64,000 nt of DNA from Aradus depressus (GCA_963662175.1 OY759224.1:9226550-9290549), one strand, 5' to 3'. Shown: positions 1 through 11,039, numbered from the stretch's first letter. Notes: generated by a model from the letters alone, not told the origin. A program made the numbers and translations.

Positions 1-230
1 AGTGGTCCCGAGCCTGTACGATGTCAAGTACTCGTTAAGGACCCCAGCCCTAGATGAATAAATATTTTGGGTAGGCAAAATTGAGGACTCCCATAGTAGA
101 GTTGGGCTCATGTCCACTAGAGTGACGAAAGAGCGCTCTGGTAGTAGGCGATATGACTTCGTAGTTTCGAACTCACGATCTTGAGCTCAGAAGACAAGCA
201 CGCATACCACTGAGCTACCGGCGCCCTCTT
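1..230. repeat. tRNA-derived SINE (family S1), inverted composite
   Basis: Positions 1-166 match the 3' body of the S1 SINE on the plus strand, with the CTCTGGTAGTAGGCGATATG stretch near its end. Positions about 166-230 match the tRNA-like head on the minus strand (B-box as GGTTCGAA, A-box as TAGCTCAGTGG). A normal copy has head and body in the same orientation, so this is a rearranged or head-to-head joined copy. It is cut by the window edge. Confidence 0.75.
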
Positions 231-920
231 TCATCTTATAAGTGTTTTATTCTAAGATTTAATGTCGGTTGATTGATCTATACGATTATCTAATTACCAT
301 GATTTAGCGGACATAAATATTATTATTAAGCCTACATAAATTCAGACAAACTCAAGCAAAATCCAAGATAGAATTTTTCCAATGGAAAAGTAAAAAACCG
401 CAAAAAAGGGCTATACAAGTTTTGATGATGCCCTCTCCCCTATTTTTGGGACGATGACATTTTCAGGGTGAGTTCTTCGGAAGAACTGAGTGTGACCTCC
501 CCTACTGTGGAAATCAGGACTTGAGAAGTGCTAAATAAAGTGGTGCTGAAGATATGACAGCTGATGACGGTGTGACCCTCAGACTGTACCCACCGATATA
601 GATATGATATCAATCGATGGAGTGTGAAGATAGGTAGGATATTGAGTGAGGCAGGACTACAGGAGGTCTCTGGGGACTTACCGGGAAGGCTTGATAAAAC
701 TGAAGGAGATATAGGGTGGAGACTGTCAGCCTCCAAATGATCTCCCGGGGGAGAGGGGGACACTCCAGCATACTTGAGGTGGCATGAGGGGCGTAGTCAG
801 GATTTTTTTTTTTTTGGAGGGGGGTTTGGAGAAATGGAAATGAAATCAAATTTCGACAAAGATATGAGAATATTGAGAGAAATAACTGATGTGATACAGT
901 TAGTTATAGTGATTTATGTC
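231..920. other. No gene recognised; one G/T-tract repeat end
   Basis: The stretch has two short overlapping minus-strand open frames without recognisable domains. Around 788-835 GGGGCGTAGTCAGG is followed by a T-run and a G-run. A similar TGACTACGCCCCTG end occurs at about 27,180, so this is probably a degraded transposon terminus. Confidence 0.4.
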
Positions 921-1046
921 CTTTAACTACGAGAACGCGCTCTGGTGGACATCTCCGACTCTACTCGGAGACCTAAATGACCATAAAGCTTGGGATCTTC
1001 GCTTAACGTTCCTTCAAAAGGACGGTGAGCTCACGTCTTTCAGGTA
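921..1046 (-). repeat. Degraded S1 SINE fragment
   Basis: The minus strand retains diverged pieces of the S1 body: the CGCTCTGG region, the GTCGGGCTC-like region and the CTTAACGTTCC / GGACGG region. Head and tail are missing. Confidence 0.55.
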
Positions 1047-1302
1047 AAAAACTATATATTGTAACGATCTGTAGTTAGAGGCACCTAAAATAAAAAAAAT
1101 AATTATTATTCAATTTTGAATTGAGAAGGCTTCGGCATGAGGGGAGGGGAGAGAACTGGTCTAGCTCAGGTGTGTTCACGTCTGTTTGTCCCCAAGGGTG
1201 CGTGTCGGTCCGTGCATATCGTAACATCTGTGAAATTTATGTTAATTTAGATATGGCAGAACATTAGAAGACAAAAAAGAAGAGGATGCCCGCTCACAAG
1301 GA

Positions 1303-1424
1303 TGTGCGGCTGAGGCCCTTAGTTTATAAACCTGGTTAAACAAAATTTAGGGCACTCGTTAGAGTCGGGCTCATGTTCACCAGAGTGACGAAAGAGCGCT
1401 CTGGTAGTAGGCGATATGACCTCT
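1303..1424 (+). repeat. S1 SINE fragment, internally deleted
   Basis: GAGGCCCTTAGTTTATAA joins directly to AAATTTAGG and AGAGTCGGGCTCATG, then runs to GTAGTAGGCGATATGACC. The middle third of the SINE is deleted and the tRNA-like head is lost. Confidence 0.65.
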
Positions 1425-1551
1425 ACTAACTCTAAAAAAAGAATTGGAAAATACCATTATTATAGATGGCATTTTCTCATCAATAACTATTTAAAAAAAT
1501 AAGTGATTTCGAAGCATGATTCTCTTGTTTGTAAAATATAAAAAAAAAAAT

Positions 1552-1915
1552 TCTACGGTGAATCACCTGTATTATACTTCCCCAGCACGAAGTTATCAAT
1601 TAAGTTTTTTCTGTCCCTCCAAAACCAATCGAACGTTTGGGATTAAAACCTATATTTGACTTGTGTTGAGCTGAAAATTCAGAGGTGTTGTTCATATGAG
1701 GTTTTAAATTTACATATGAAATTTCGTATCAATACTTTTATTACAATGACAGTTATTATAATTTTTGTGTTAAGCCCCTTCTAATTCCTCTGTTTTCTTT
1801 GGTCAATTTGGCTGAAAATCAATATGTGTAGTCGTTGTGGGGTTCTAGATATACATATAAAATTTCGTGATGATACACTGATTATATCTACACTTACAGA
1901 CATTTTTTAAATTTT
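1552..1915 (-). repeat. F1 repeat copy
   Basis: Minus-strand copy beginning with the GGTGAATCACC end, then ACTTCCCCAG, then CCAATCGAACGTTTG. It carries two diverged internal subrepeats with the AAATTTCGT-GATACA motif and ends at the ACAGACATTTT landmark. F1 is the commonest repeat of this window and I cannot assign it to a named family. Confidence 0.65.
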
Positions 1916-2152
1916 TTTTTGAAAATTCTTTAAACTATGGAAATAACATTTATTTGATTCCCTAAAAATTCAGTTTGAAAATGATTGTTTCTTTCCGTCC
2001 TCCAGAGAGCTCAGTCCTCAGACAGACACCGTGGCTGATCTAATGTCTCAAGTATAATGTCATAAGACAGGAGGCTAAGTGAGTAGTGGTGGAAGGGGGC
2101 ACTTTAATGTGGTATGTTGGGGAGGCTGTTATGTGCTAGAACTCCTGCTAAT

Positions 2153-2179
2153 GCACTTATGTGGCCTCCACATAAGTGC
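2153..2179. repeat. Short perfect hairpin
   Basis: GCACTTATGTGG and CCACATAAGTGC are perfect 12-bp inverted arms around a 3-nt loop. Nothing nearby shows a function. The short open frames around it (2079-2327) have no recognisable domain. Confidence 0.6.
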
Positions 2180-2445
2180 GTTGTTTCCTCCTCCAGCCAG
2201 TTGCCACTTCCGAACACCACCCCTTATACTTCCTCACGTAGCACTACATTTTTTTTCTTTTCTTTATACCGACGTGTGCTCTTCGACAGTACTCGCTCGA
2301 GCATTTCAAACCTGTGAGGAATTTTAATTTTTTTTTTTTTTGATTCACTTAAACAATTTTATTTATTTTCTTCCCCGGCAGAAATGCGGAATTTTTAACG
2401 GAATTACATGGTTTTTATTTCGAACTACGATTCCAAAAATTAAAA

Positions 2446-2600
2446 ATTGCTGTCTGTGAACACTATAACTCCCGATAGAATGAATGTATCGACACGAAAT
2501 TTTATATGTATCCACAACCTCTAAGGACGACAATTAGCCAAATCGGCCAAAGAGAAGAGAGCATTAGGGGGAAGTCTTAACACTAAAAACCCTAATAGTA
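2446..2600 (+). repeat. F1 repeat fragment
   Basis: Contains CTGTGAACACTATAACTC, ATGTATCGACACGAAATTTT, the CCAAATCGGCCAAAGAGAAG stretch and the GGGGGAAGTCTTAAC stretch, in family order. It breaks off into A-rich DNA. Confidence 0.65.
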
Positions 2601-2863
2601 ATAATATTTATTTCAGTTAAACCAAAACATGGTAATAAGATACATTGTAAGAATGTATACATTAAGATAGCTGACAAATTAGGTACATAAACAGATAATA
2701 ACTCTTAGAGTCTGACACAAAAAAAAAAAATAATAATAAAAAAAATAAATAAATAAAAAAATTAAAAAAAAACTTTTATTTGGATCTCGCAAAAAGAGTT
2801 ATTTACAATTTAAAATAAAAAAATAAAGATAATAGTCAGTATATATTTATGTGTAATGATATA
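2601..2863. other. A-rich stretch without gene
   Basis: A-rich low-complexity sequence with runs of AAT and AAAT around 2702-2775. No coding or RNA feature is seen. Confidence 0.5.
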
Positions 2864-3203
2864 GAGGGCGCCGGTAGCTCAGTGGTATGCGTACTTGTCT
2901 TCTGAGCTCAAGACTGTGGGTTCGAAACACGACCGAGGCCCTTAGTTTATTTTTTCTGGGAGGTAAAATAAACCTAAGCATGCCGTCCTTCGGATGGGAC
3001 GTTAAGCGATGGTTCAGAGCCTGTAGGATGTCAGGTACTCGTCAAAGACCCCTGTCCTAGATGAATAAAAATTTAGGCTAGGAAAAATTTAGGACTCCCA
3101 TAGTAGAGTCGGGCTCATGTCCACCAGAGTTACGAAAGAGCGCTCTGGTAGTAGGCGATATGACCTCGTAGTTATATCCCCATGAGTCATAATAACTAAC
3201 TAT
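2864..3203 (+). repeat. S1 SINE, full length, AATAACTAAC tail type
   Basis: Starts with GAGGGCGCCGGTAGCTCAGT, a tRNA-like head with A-box, and a B-box GGTTCGAAACA about 50 nt on. The conserved body (TTCGGATGGGACGTTAAGCG, GTAGTAGGCGATATGACC) follows, and it ends CATGAGTCATAATAACTAAC. The head resembles a tRNA only in the promoter boxes, so it is a Pol III SINE rather than a tRNA gene. Its tail is the (TAAC) type rather than the (CCTAA) type. Confidence 0.85.
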
Positions 3204-3242
3204 AATTATATAAATGATAATTAATACTAATAAATACAATAA

Positions 3243-3435
3243 TGGTAATGAATGTATTGACACGAAATTTCATATTTAAACTCAAAACCCTAAAAGGACA
3301 AAACCTATAGATTTTGATCCAAAATGGTCAAAGGAGAGGGAGGGATCAAAAGGGGCTTAACTGAAAACTCCCAATAACTCCAAGGAATCTATCTACATGA
3401 AATTTCATATTCAAACTCAATTATACGTCCTAGGA
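3243..3435 (+). repeat. F1 repeat fragment
   Basis: Two internal subrepeats in tandem, each with a form of GACACGAAATTTCATATT followed by AACTCAAAACCC and a purine-rich GGGAGGGAT stretch. Confidence 0.6.
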
Positions 3436-3524
3436 TCGTTTCAGGGCCCTCACCCCGTTACTATAGGAAAATCAAAATACTTTTTTTATCGACTCGACTT
3501 TTGAAATTACGGTAGAATGTTAAG

Positions 3525-3627
3525 TGAAACTATTTTCATTGAAACTATTTTCATTGAAACTATTTTCATTGAAACTATTTTCATTGAAACTATTTTCATT
3601 GAAACTATTTTCATTGAAACTATTTTT
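3525..3627 (+). repeat. 15-bp minisatellite
   Basis: Six exact tandem copies of TGAAACTATTTTCAT followed by a seventh, degenerate copy. The unit is a multiple of 3, so it gives a spurious open frame of LKLFS repeats. Confidence 0.9.
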
Positions 3628-3896
3628 TAAAATAATTAAGTCCAGATTAAAATTTCGGTTTAGAATTTACAATAAAGATTTATTTAAATGTGTTTCACAG
3701 AACCATTGCAAGTACTTAATAATTACATGGTATACTTAACAACATGATGCGCAATTATATACATTTTTTGAATCCTCCCATGTATTTCTCCTGTACATTT
3801 TCAATGACGAGACATGATACTGTGTCCCGGGTCTGCATAATCAGTAGTTCGAAGGGATTTTTAACAACATCTAAAGAAATTTTTGTACAAAGTTTT

Positions 3897-4265
3897 TTAT
3901 TTTACTTGTCCAGCTAAACAAAGTATTGGGGAAGTTATGTAGATAATCAGTCAAAAATTCGATGAAGGGGTTTTCAACAAATATAAAAAAAAAAATGTCT
4001 GCTTGTGTATCTCTGAATACGATAACTCCAGACAACATGAATGTATCGACACGAAATTTTATATGTGAATCCAGAACCCTTTAACGATGACATCTATTGT
4101 TTTTCAGCCACATCGACCAAAGAGAAGGAGGGGATTAGGGGGGAGGCTTAACATAAAAACTCTAATAACTATGTAAGTCAACTGTTGAATATTATCGCAA
4201 ACGGTTTTGGAGGGGAGACGAAAAGTTAACTGATTAATTTGTTCTGGGGAAGTACAATTTTTTCC
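3897..4265 (+). repeat. F1 repeat copy with both ends
   Basis: The left end is ACTTGTCCAGCTAAACAAAG followed by TATTGGGGAAGTTATGTAG, an imperfect hairpin. The body has ATGTATCGACACGAAATTTT and the CAGCCACATCGACCAAAGAG stretch. The right end is CTGGGGAAGTACA. At about 370 bp it is an internally shortened copy with fewer subrepeats than the copy at 38,692. Confidence 0.7.
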
Positions 4266-4689
4266 CATCGGGAATAGAGTGTATTTGTAGAAAATGTTGA
4301 GAGGAATATTATTTTTCGTTGCTACAAACAATGTAAGCTGCCTTCTATCTTTCAGAGCCATTTGGCTAAATGTTTCCTGATGGTGACCGTAAGCCATGCA
4401 GTGGACAAAAGGAACCTAACAGAAACCTGAACAAATAGGTTTAAAGGCAAACGAACTGTTCATTCTTGTCAAAGAGGTAAAGAAGGGGAATGTTTGTCAT
4501 AGAGGAAACCATTAATTCCTGGGATGAAGGTAGGAGGGTCAGTGGGAAAAGTGACCGCTCTCCTGGACATTTCAACTATATATTATAGAAAATCTTATAC
4601 ACCTCGGTTGGGAAAGCACCGAAGTGATCACAAGTTAAACATCCTAAACGGAACGGCAAAGAAAAATCCAATTGCCATTCATTACATCA
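4266..4689. other. No gene recognised
   Basis: Two short open frames (minus 4104-4397, plus 4524-4709) lack recognisable domains, and the first overlaps F1 sequence. I see no further structure. Confidence 0.4.
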
Positions 4690-4960
4690 GCAGTTTTAAG
4701 AGTTTTTGAGTCGAGCCTCCCACCTTTCCTTCAGCCAAATTTGCCGAAAATTAATAGGTGTCTTTCTCATCGGCTTTTGCATATAAATATAAAATTTCAT
4801 GTCGATACATTCATTCTATCGGGAGTTATCGTGTTCACAGACAGATATCAGAGAGATATTATTCTTTACAGTAGACTCAAGAGCATCTGAATCTTCATAC
4901 TAAATTTTGTGTTGATATATTCATTACATCGTCAGTTATTGGGATTTTCGAAACACCCTT
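4690..4960 (-). repeat. F1 repeat copy
   Basis: Minus-strand fragment with the CTTCAGCCAAATTTGCCGAA stretch, AAAATTTCATGTCGATACAT and the GGGAGTTATCGTGTTCACAG landmark. Confidence 0.6.
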
Positions 4961-5275
4961 ATTGACGTGAAAATGTCATTCGCTCGTTAAGTACAGTGAT
5001 AGACGGTCAAACTTTCTTGTGTTACAAAATACCGTCAGATTTCAATCGATAATAACTACGAGACTAATAATGCGGTGACAATGTTTGAGGTCACAATGGA
5101 AAGAGCATGCCTGTACGTGTTTGTTGTGCAGTGTTTGTTTTGCCTGTGACGTTATCGAGCTAGTGTGGGCGCCGGCGGATGATTGATGCGAATTAGCGTT
5201 GTGTAAAATTAGAAATTAGTGTAGCCTGAAAACGCGTTTAGATAGGACGTTGATTAGGGTGTCATTGTAAAGAGC

Positions 5276-5563
5276 TTGAGGAGCACTACTAGGACTCAAA
5301 GTGAAATAAAAATATTCTCAGAAATATATGTAAAAATCGGTATTAAATTGAAAATTGCAAAAAAATTAATGATGTCTCATATCAATCGTAAATATGCGCG
5401 GAATTATAGAAAACGCAAATCAGAGGAAAGCTACCATCAAAAGAAATTTAAGAAACCTAAAAAGTCTAGTGCCGGGCAAATGCAAGACAACGGCAGCATC
5501 AAAAAGAAAATGAAGAAACGGCGCAAAGACGTTTTCACGGAAAATCTACGGCGTGGACCTTGA
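5276..5563 (+). other. Lysine-rich open frame, unidentified
   Basis: A 95-codon open frame whose C-terminal two thirds is very rich in Lys and Arg, with stretches such as RNYRKRKSEE, KKFKKPKKSS and KKKMKKRRKD. The start is uncertain: the called start codon is not ATG, and the first internal Met is about residue 32. The DNA before it (5100-5275) is less AT-rich than its surroundings. It resembles the basic N-terminal part of some arthropod transposon proteins, but I recognise no family. A-rich DNA translated by chance would look similar, so coding status is doubtful. Confidence 0.2.
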
Positions 5564-5582
5564 CTACGCCTTAATGTTTTTT

Positions 5583-5800
5583 TTTGACAGATTTGGCTGA
5601 AAATCAATAGGTGTCGTCTTTAGAGGGTTCTGGGTTCACATAAAAAATTTCTTGTCGATATACCTACTCATTTTTGAAACTTTTTTTTTTTTTAATTTTT
5701 GGAATCAGAAGGAAAGAATTTTGTTGAAAACTCCGCATCGAATTTCTGACCGTTTACATTACTATATTTTGTATAGATGGGGAAGTGAAAAAATTGACAA
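5583..5800 (-). repeat. F1 repeat fragment with hairpin end
   Basis: Contains GATTTGGCTGAAAATCAATA, GGTGTCGTCTTTAGAGGGTT and the terminal TATATTTTGTATAGATGGGG-type end of F1 in minus orientation. Confidence 0.6.
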
Positions 5801-6185
5801 AAAGAGGAAAGGGAAGAGTGAGGACGGGGCTACTTCAATAAGTTAATTAAAGGACGGATGAAAGGTTTGGAAATAGATAGACAGATGAAAGGGAGGACAG
5901 AAGAGGAGCCTAAAAACGAGGACATATTATTGTAATGGTCCTCTAACGACCAGGAAAGGGACCTTTATTACATTGACAACTCGTCTGAATATAAAATCCC
6001 TCTACCCCTCACCACATTTTTTTTTTTATATTAATCCCGCGGGCTTTTTACCTTGGATTCCCGCCTCGACGCGCCTTTTTATCAGTTTTTCCAGTTCCTT
6101 TCTGACTTCTCTGCTTCACAGATTATATTAAATTTCGGCCTGCTTCTCCATTCCCCCTCTTTTTTTTTTTTGTCCTCAAAATGTC
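5801..6185. other. No gene recognised
   Basis: Purine-rich then pyrimidine-rich sequence, with T-runs near 6018 and 6165. I see no coding or structural feature. Confidence 0.4.
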
Positions 6186-7140
6186 ATCGGTGAATCAACA
6201 ATAATGTACTTCCCCAGAACAAATTAATTAAGTTTTCGCTCTCCGTCGAGTCAATCAATAGTTTACTTATACAGGGTGGCCCAGATATGCGGGCCACAAG
6301 TGATATAACTCCTAAACGGTTAGAGATATCAAAATTGTGCATAGGACTAAAATTGTAACGTTTGCCGAGAGCTATAGTATGGCGTCCTCGAAAAGACAAA
6401 AATGACCCTTTTTATGGCTTTAAATAGCCCTTCGAAGGGCGGGGTTACCTTTTGACCCTTAAGTTTCATTACATTTTATTAAAGTACTAAAAAACAAGGA
6501 AGAACTGTGCAAACAGATTTTTGATACGTCAAGTAGTTCTCGGAACAAAAACGTTTAAAGTTGCACAAGGAAGTTTTTCTTATTCTGAAGTTAGTTGGAA
6601 TTCAATAACTTCAGAATAAGAAAAATGTGCAACTTTGAACGTTTTTTTTCCGAGAACTACTTGACTTATCAAAAATCTGTTTGCACAATTCTTCCTTGTT
6701 TTTTTAGTACTTTGATAAAATGTAATGAAACTTAAGGGTCAAAAGGTAACCCCGCCCTTCGAAGGGCTATTTAATGCCATAAAAAGGGTAATTTTTGTCT
6801 TTTCGAGGAGCCATATTATAGCTCTCGGCGAGTGCTACAACTTTAGTCCTATGCACAATTTTGATATCTCTAACCGTTTAGGAGTTATTTCACTTGTGGC
6901 CCGCTTTTCTGGGCCACCCTGTATAAAGAGTTCTCAATACTAATACATTGGCAGTTATATGAGTTGTTGAATTGAACTTCTCTCCTTTGCTCTCCCTTTC
7001 CCCTTTGGCCGATTTGGCTGAAAATAAATAGATGTCGTCCTTTTGAAGTTCTAGATACACATATAAAATTTCGTGTCAATACATTAATTTTAAAGGAAGT
7101 TATCGTGTTCACAGACACACACACAGATTTTTTTTACTTC
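6186..7140 (-). repeat. F1 repeat copy split by a hairpin element
   Basis: The 6186-6269 part carries GGTGAATCA, ACTTCCCCAG and AATTAATTAAGTTTTCGCTC. The 6924-7140 part carries GGCCGATTTGGCTGAAAATA, AAATTTCGTGTCAATACATT and the TGTTCACAGACACAC end. The hairpin element at 6272-6921 sits between them, so the F1 copy is older. Confidence 0.65.
6272..6921. mobile_element. 650-bp hairpin DNA element, TA-flanked
   Basis: Ends are CAGGGTGGCCCAGATATGCG and its inverse near GGGCCACCCTG, flanked by TA at 6270-6271 and 6922-6923. Two arms of about 320 bp are nearly perfect inverted copies meeting near 6600 at GTTGGAATTCAA. There is no transposase frame. The TA duplication and long inverted arms suit a nonautonomous Tc1/mariner-type foldback MITE. 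The superfamily is inferred from target and shape only. Confidence 0.8.
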
Positions 7141-7194
7141 TTAAGCTAAAAGAAGTGTAGAGAATTTTGCGATTCCTGATTACAAACACGAAAA

Positions 7195-7512
7195 AAAAAT
7201 TATATATGTCTGTTAACACGTTAACTCCCGCTACAATGAATGCATCGATACGGAATTTTATATGTGTACCGAAAACTGTCTAAGGAAAACAACTGTTCAT
7301 TTTCAGTCAAATCGGCCAAAGAGAAAAGAGAATTAAAGGGAACGGTTAACCCAAAAACACGAAATTTCATATTTATGCTGGAAACTATATAAGAACGGTA
7401 TTTATAAAATTTGAGAGGAATCAGTCGAAGAGGAGGGGTGCTAAACTCAAAAATCCCAATGACTACCAATGTATCGACATGAAATTTTATAATTAAATTC
7501 AAAACCCCTGTG
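7195..7512 (+). repeat. F1 repeat copy
   Basis: Three diverged subrepeats: ATGCATCGATACGGAATTTT, then ACGAAATTTCATATTTATG, then ATGTATCGACATGAAATTTT. The intervening CCAAAGAGAA and GTCGAAGAGGAGGGG blocks are in family order. Confidence 0.65.
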
Positions 7513-8339
7513 ATGTAAAAAAAAATTACACACATTATAATTATTAATATATTTTAAAAAATCAATTTTTAATATTTGTATAAAAACAGCTGTTAGGAGT
7601 GATGTAACATAACTTGTTTTAAGACGATGAGTGAACAACCAATGAATGGAGAGCAAAATACGACGATCAGCGGTTGTGTTGTGGAAGTTGACAGTTTAGA
7701 GAGAGAATTGTTTTTAGGCTTAAGACCATGTATGTAGGTGTGAAAATAACAGTGAAATAGATGCGCAAAGGTACTTTTATTTATTTATATGTTTATATGC
7801 CCAAAATAACATTGAATTAAAGAATGGCCACAATATTTAAAAGAAAAGAGACTAAAGTAGATGTAGAAATTAGTTTGAAAGATTTTTATTGTAATTTGAT
7901 GTTTTATTTTATTTTGATATTTTGATTTTAATTATAACGTAGATTTAGGTAAATAAACCTAATATTTGTTCTCGTATTCTATGCTATTCATTTTGCCTGT
8001 GAACCCAATAAGGTAACTTATACCTTTGGATTAGATTTAACATTTTTGAAAATTAAGGAAAACAATATGGCATCTCATTATTATATTGAAAGGAAATCTA
8101 AATGAAATAATTATTAATTGAATTTTTTTAAAAATACGTGCATTTTCTTCAAAATTGCACGTCTTGAGCTTTCGATATTTTTTAGACCCTTTTCGTAAAT
8201 TACTGTAGAAATCAATATTTTGTAGAAGACCAGCTATAAATTCTACAGAAAATGTGGTAATTTCATTATTTGTTTATTTATTATGAATTGTATTATTTTA
8301 ATTTTATATTTATTTCAAATTTACATTTTTTTAAATTAT
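7513..8339. other. AT-rich stretch without gene
   Basis: AT-rich sequence with no open frame that resembles a protein, no long inverted repeat and no SINE or LINE signature that I can see. Confidence 0.5.
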
Positions 8340-8660
8340 CACACCCCATAAGGAAGGCACCTATTAATTTTACGCGTAATTGATGAGAGGGAAGAGGAGG
8401 GACGGGAGTTATCGAGTTCACAGACACACACAGATTTTATTTACTTCCCCAGATAGAAGACCGATTCTATGTGTATCCAATGCCCTCTAACGGCAACACC
8501 TATTGATTTTCATACAAATCGGCCGAAGGGAAGAGGCAAACAAAAACTCACATAACTCCCGATGTAATGAATGTATCGAGATTTAGCCCAATCGATCTAT
8601 TGACTTTGGAACGAGAGTGAAAACATAATTGATTAATTCTTGCTGGGGAAGCACATAGCT
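8340..8660 (+). repeat. Rearranged F1 repeat fragments
   Basis: Blocks occur out of family order: CCCCATAAGGA, GGGAGTTATCGAGTTCACAG, ACTTCCCCAG, AATCGGCCGAAGGGAAGAGG, ATGAATGTATCGAGA, and CTGGGGAAGCACA. A minus-oriented end block (GCTCTCCCTCTGAAACCAAT) follows at 8725-8750. This looks like several fused or truncated copies. Confidence 0.55.
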
Positions 8661-8790
8661 TTTTTTACATGAAATTCCAGTGCAAACTCAACATCGATAT
8701 TTTATAGAGCGAATTAAGTAAGTTTCTGCTCTCCCTCTGAAACCAATTAATCGATTATGATTGCGACATAAACACTTAAAAGTTATGAGT

Positions 8791-9530
8791 GAGCGGGCAA
8801 TGGTAACACCAACTATGGTTACATGTGACCCTAGGGGATGGATGATGTTATCAGTGAAATGGTCACGAGCTAATCTATGAAGAACTGGATCAATACAGGA
8901 AGTGGTCCTTGTCGTGAAGTACTGTTGGTGTTCTGGTCTGAGGTGGGGGCATTACCGGAAACATCTTCTCAACCTCTTCTCTTTATAGTACTGACACATT
9001 CCTAATTGAATCCGAATCGCAATAGTAGTTCTACAGATCCTAACGCAAACATTCATAGTTAAATATATGCAGTTGGAAGTGTTGTGTGTCTGTGTCGTCC
9101 GATCGTATAATTGGGCAGATCATGATAATATTATGCCTAGTGGCGCTGTCTCGTCACTCACCGTTTTGTTTACGTGCGCGCGAAATGGCTGCGTCAAAAC
9201 AAAACTTCAATGGTTTCGTGAATTAACTTTCGCAAAACCGGAGAACCGGTTCATTTTCACTAAAAGAACCGATGGGAGGTTCAAATTTTTCTTCTTTCGG
9301 ATAAATCCCAGCCATTTCAAATGGAAACGATATGCCCGGCTATAGCTGGCCAAATCGTCAAACGATTCGCATTGAACGATATGGATAATATTGGTTAGTT
9401 ATTTCATGAAATGGCGACAGATCACTCAATTCCAATTTTCTGAATTCCTTTATAGTCTTGTATATATAGTTAATAGTCTTGTAAACTTATAGTCTTCATA
9501 CAGTTAATAGTCATAAATATTTATACATAA
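8791..9530. other. No gene recognised
   Basis: A 92-codon plus-strand frame at 9067-9345 is Cys- and Phe-rich but has no domain that I recognise and no repeat partner in the window. The segment 9140-9350 is locally less AT-rich. Coding status is unsupported. Confidence 0.3.
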
Positions 9531-9655
9531 CTACATTTTACAAGATACAGCTTATGTCTGTGACCTAATCAAAAATCTTTTCAATTAATAGTTGTAGAGA
9601 ATATTTAAAAAACATAATTAGATAGAATATGTTTTTTTTATAGGTCTTCCGGTTT
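9531..9655 (+). repeat. Dispersed repeat, copy 1 of 2
   Basis: This stretch and 55,621-55,742 share order and sequence: CTACATTTTACAA, then TGACCTAATCA, TTTTTTCAA-type, ATAGTTG-AGAGAAT, ACATAATT, and TCTTCCGG/TCCGGTCT. Both are diverged. I do not recognise the family. Confidence 0.6.
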
Positions 9656-9737
9656 TAAAGAAAATAAAATAAAAAAACAATATTGAAAAATAATTTTGAA
9701 ACACATATTTTTAGACATATCCTTGATTTACCCTTTA

Positions 9738-10078
9738 GAGGGCGCCGGTAGCTCAGTGGTATGCGTGCTTGTCTTCTGAGCTCAAGAACGTGGGTTCGAA
9801 ACCCGACCGAGGCCCTTAGTTTATTTTATCTGGGAGGTAAAATAAACTTGAGCACGACGTCCTTCGGATGGGACGTTAAGCGATGGTCCCGAGCCTGTCA
9901 GGTACTCGTTAAAGACCCTTGCCCCAGATGAATAAAAATTTAGGGAAGGCAAAATTTAGGACTCCCACAGTAGAGTCGGGCTCATGTCCACCAGAGTGAC
10001 GAAAGCGCGCTCTGGTAGTAGGCGATATGACCTCGTAGTTAAAGCCCGGGCATGAGTCATAAAACCTAACCTAACCTA
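9738..10078 (+). repeat. S1 SINE, full length, CCTAA tail type
   Basis: A complete copy from GAGGGCGCCGGTAGCTCAGT through B-box GGTTCGAAACC to GCCCGGGCATGAGTCATAAA, ending in an AACCTAACCTAACCT tail. ATTTACCC occurs on both sides and may be a short target duplication. Confidence 0.88.
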
Positions 10079-11039
10079 TTTACCCGAAAACGGTGTCTTA
10101 TCGAAAAATTGATTTTTACCAAAATTATTCTCTATAAAATTTCCAATTTATAATAAGTTTTTAGATTTGAGATAGAATCAATACGACAAAGCTTATAGCC
10201 CTACGAAGAATGTAAACTAAATGTATATAAGGGATATAACTAAATAATATAAAAGATGTTTTGTATTTGTATTGGTAGTTTTTTTTGAAAAATTATAAAA
10301 ATTGAGAAAATTATATGTGAGGTGGCCTTTACAGGATTTTCTTATACCAAAGACGCTTATAGATCACTCTCTCCCCTTCCCTTCTCAAAATCATTTCATT
10401 TTGTCTCTTTGTACAGCGTTATCTTGAGAGTAGACATTCTTATACCCAGTAATGCCAGTATGAAATAATTTTATATTTATTATTTTTTAATTAAGAAGTT
10501 TGTTTTATTTATTTATAATTATTAACTTAAGGATGATGTCCGAAGACATGTCGCGATACCTTTATATCTTCTACTTGTTCCAACTTTGTATCTTCTAGCT
10601 GTCTTCTATTAGCCGGTAAAAGAATTGGTTTTATCCAGAGAAGATATAGGCCGTATCGAAGGAAACTGGACGGATATTGGGAACAAAGGAGTCAACCAGT
10701 CGTAAAATGTGACAGGATTGATGGAAGAAGAGTAGAAGACTGGTGTCTGGATTCATTTATCAGAAGAGCTGGGAGTAGCGGTCACACGGGGGGGGATCTC
10801 TTGACAAATGGAACTCGAACGCTAAATGTTTGAACACCATTGCTAATGATCACTTGGTCTATTTAGTTAGCTTGCCTAGACTATATACCTATGGTCAGTG
10901 GTCCCACGGCAATCCTCCAAAAGTCTAACGCAAGAATGGCACAACCGTTAGAGTTATTTATAGTTTTCAGGATGAGAATATGAGACAACTTATTTCAAAG
11001 TAGTACATTTTTTCAACTTATAATACAGTATACATCTAT
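10079..11039. other. No gene recognised
   Basis: AT-rich up to 10,510, then a more mixed 10,530-10,870 segment with a G-run at 10,788. No open frame or repeat of known type is seen. Confidence 0.4.

Noticed and set aside
3524..3739. Leu/Lys/Phe-rich small protein
   Set aside because: It is produced by the 15-bp minisatellite.
9738..9812. tRNA genes at the many GGTAGCTCAGTGG ... GGTTCGAAACC stretches
   Set aside because: The promoter boxes are present, but each is fused to the same 260-bp body and tail and several have target duplications, so they are SINE heads.
10062..10078. Interstitial telomere array
   Set aside because: There are only three CCTAA units and they are always attached to a SINE end, so it is a SINE tail and not telomeric DNA.
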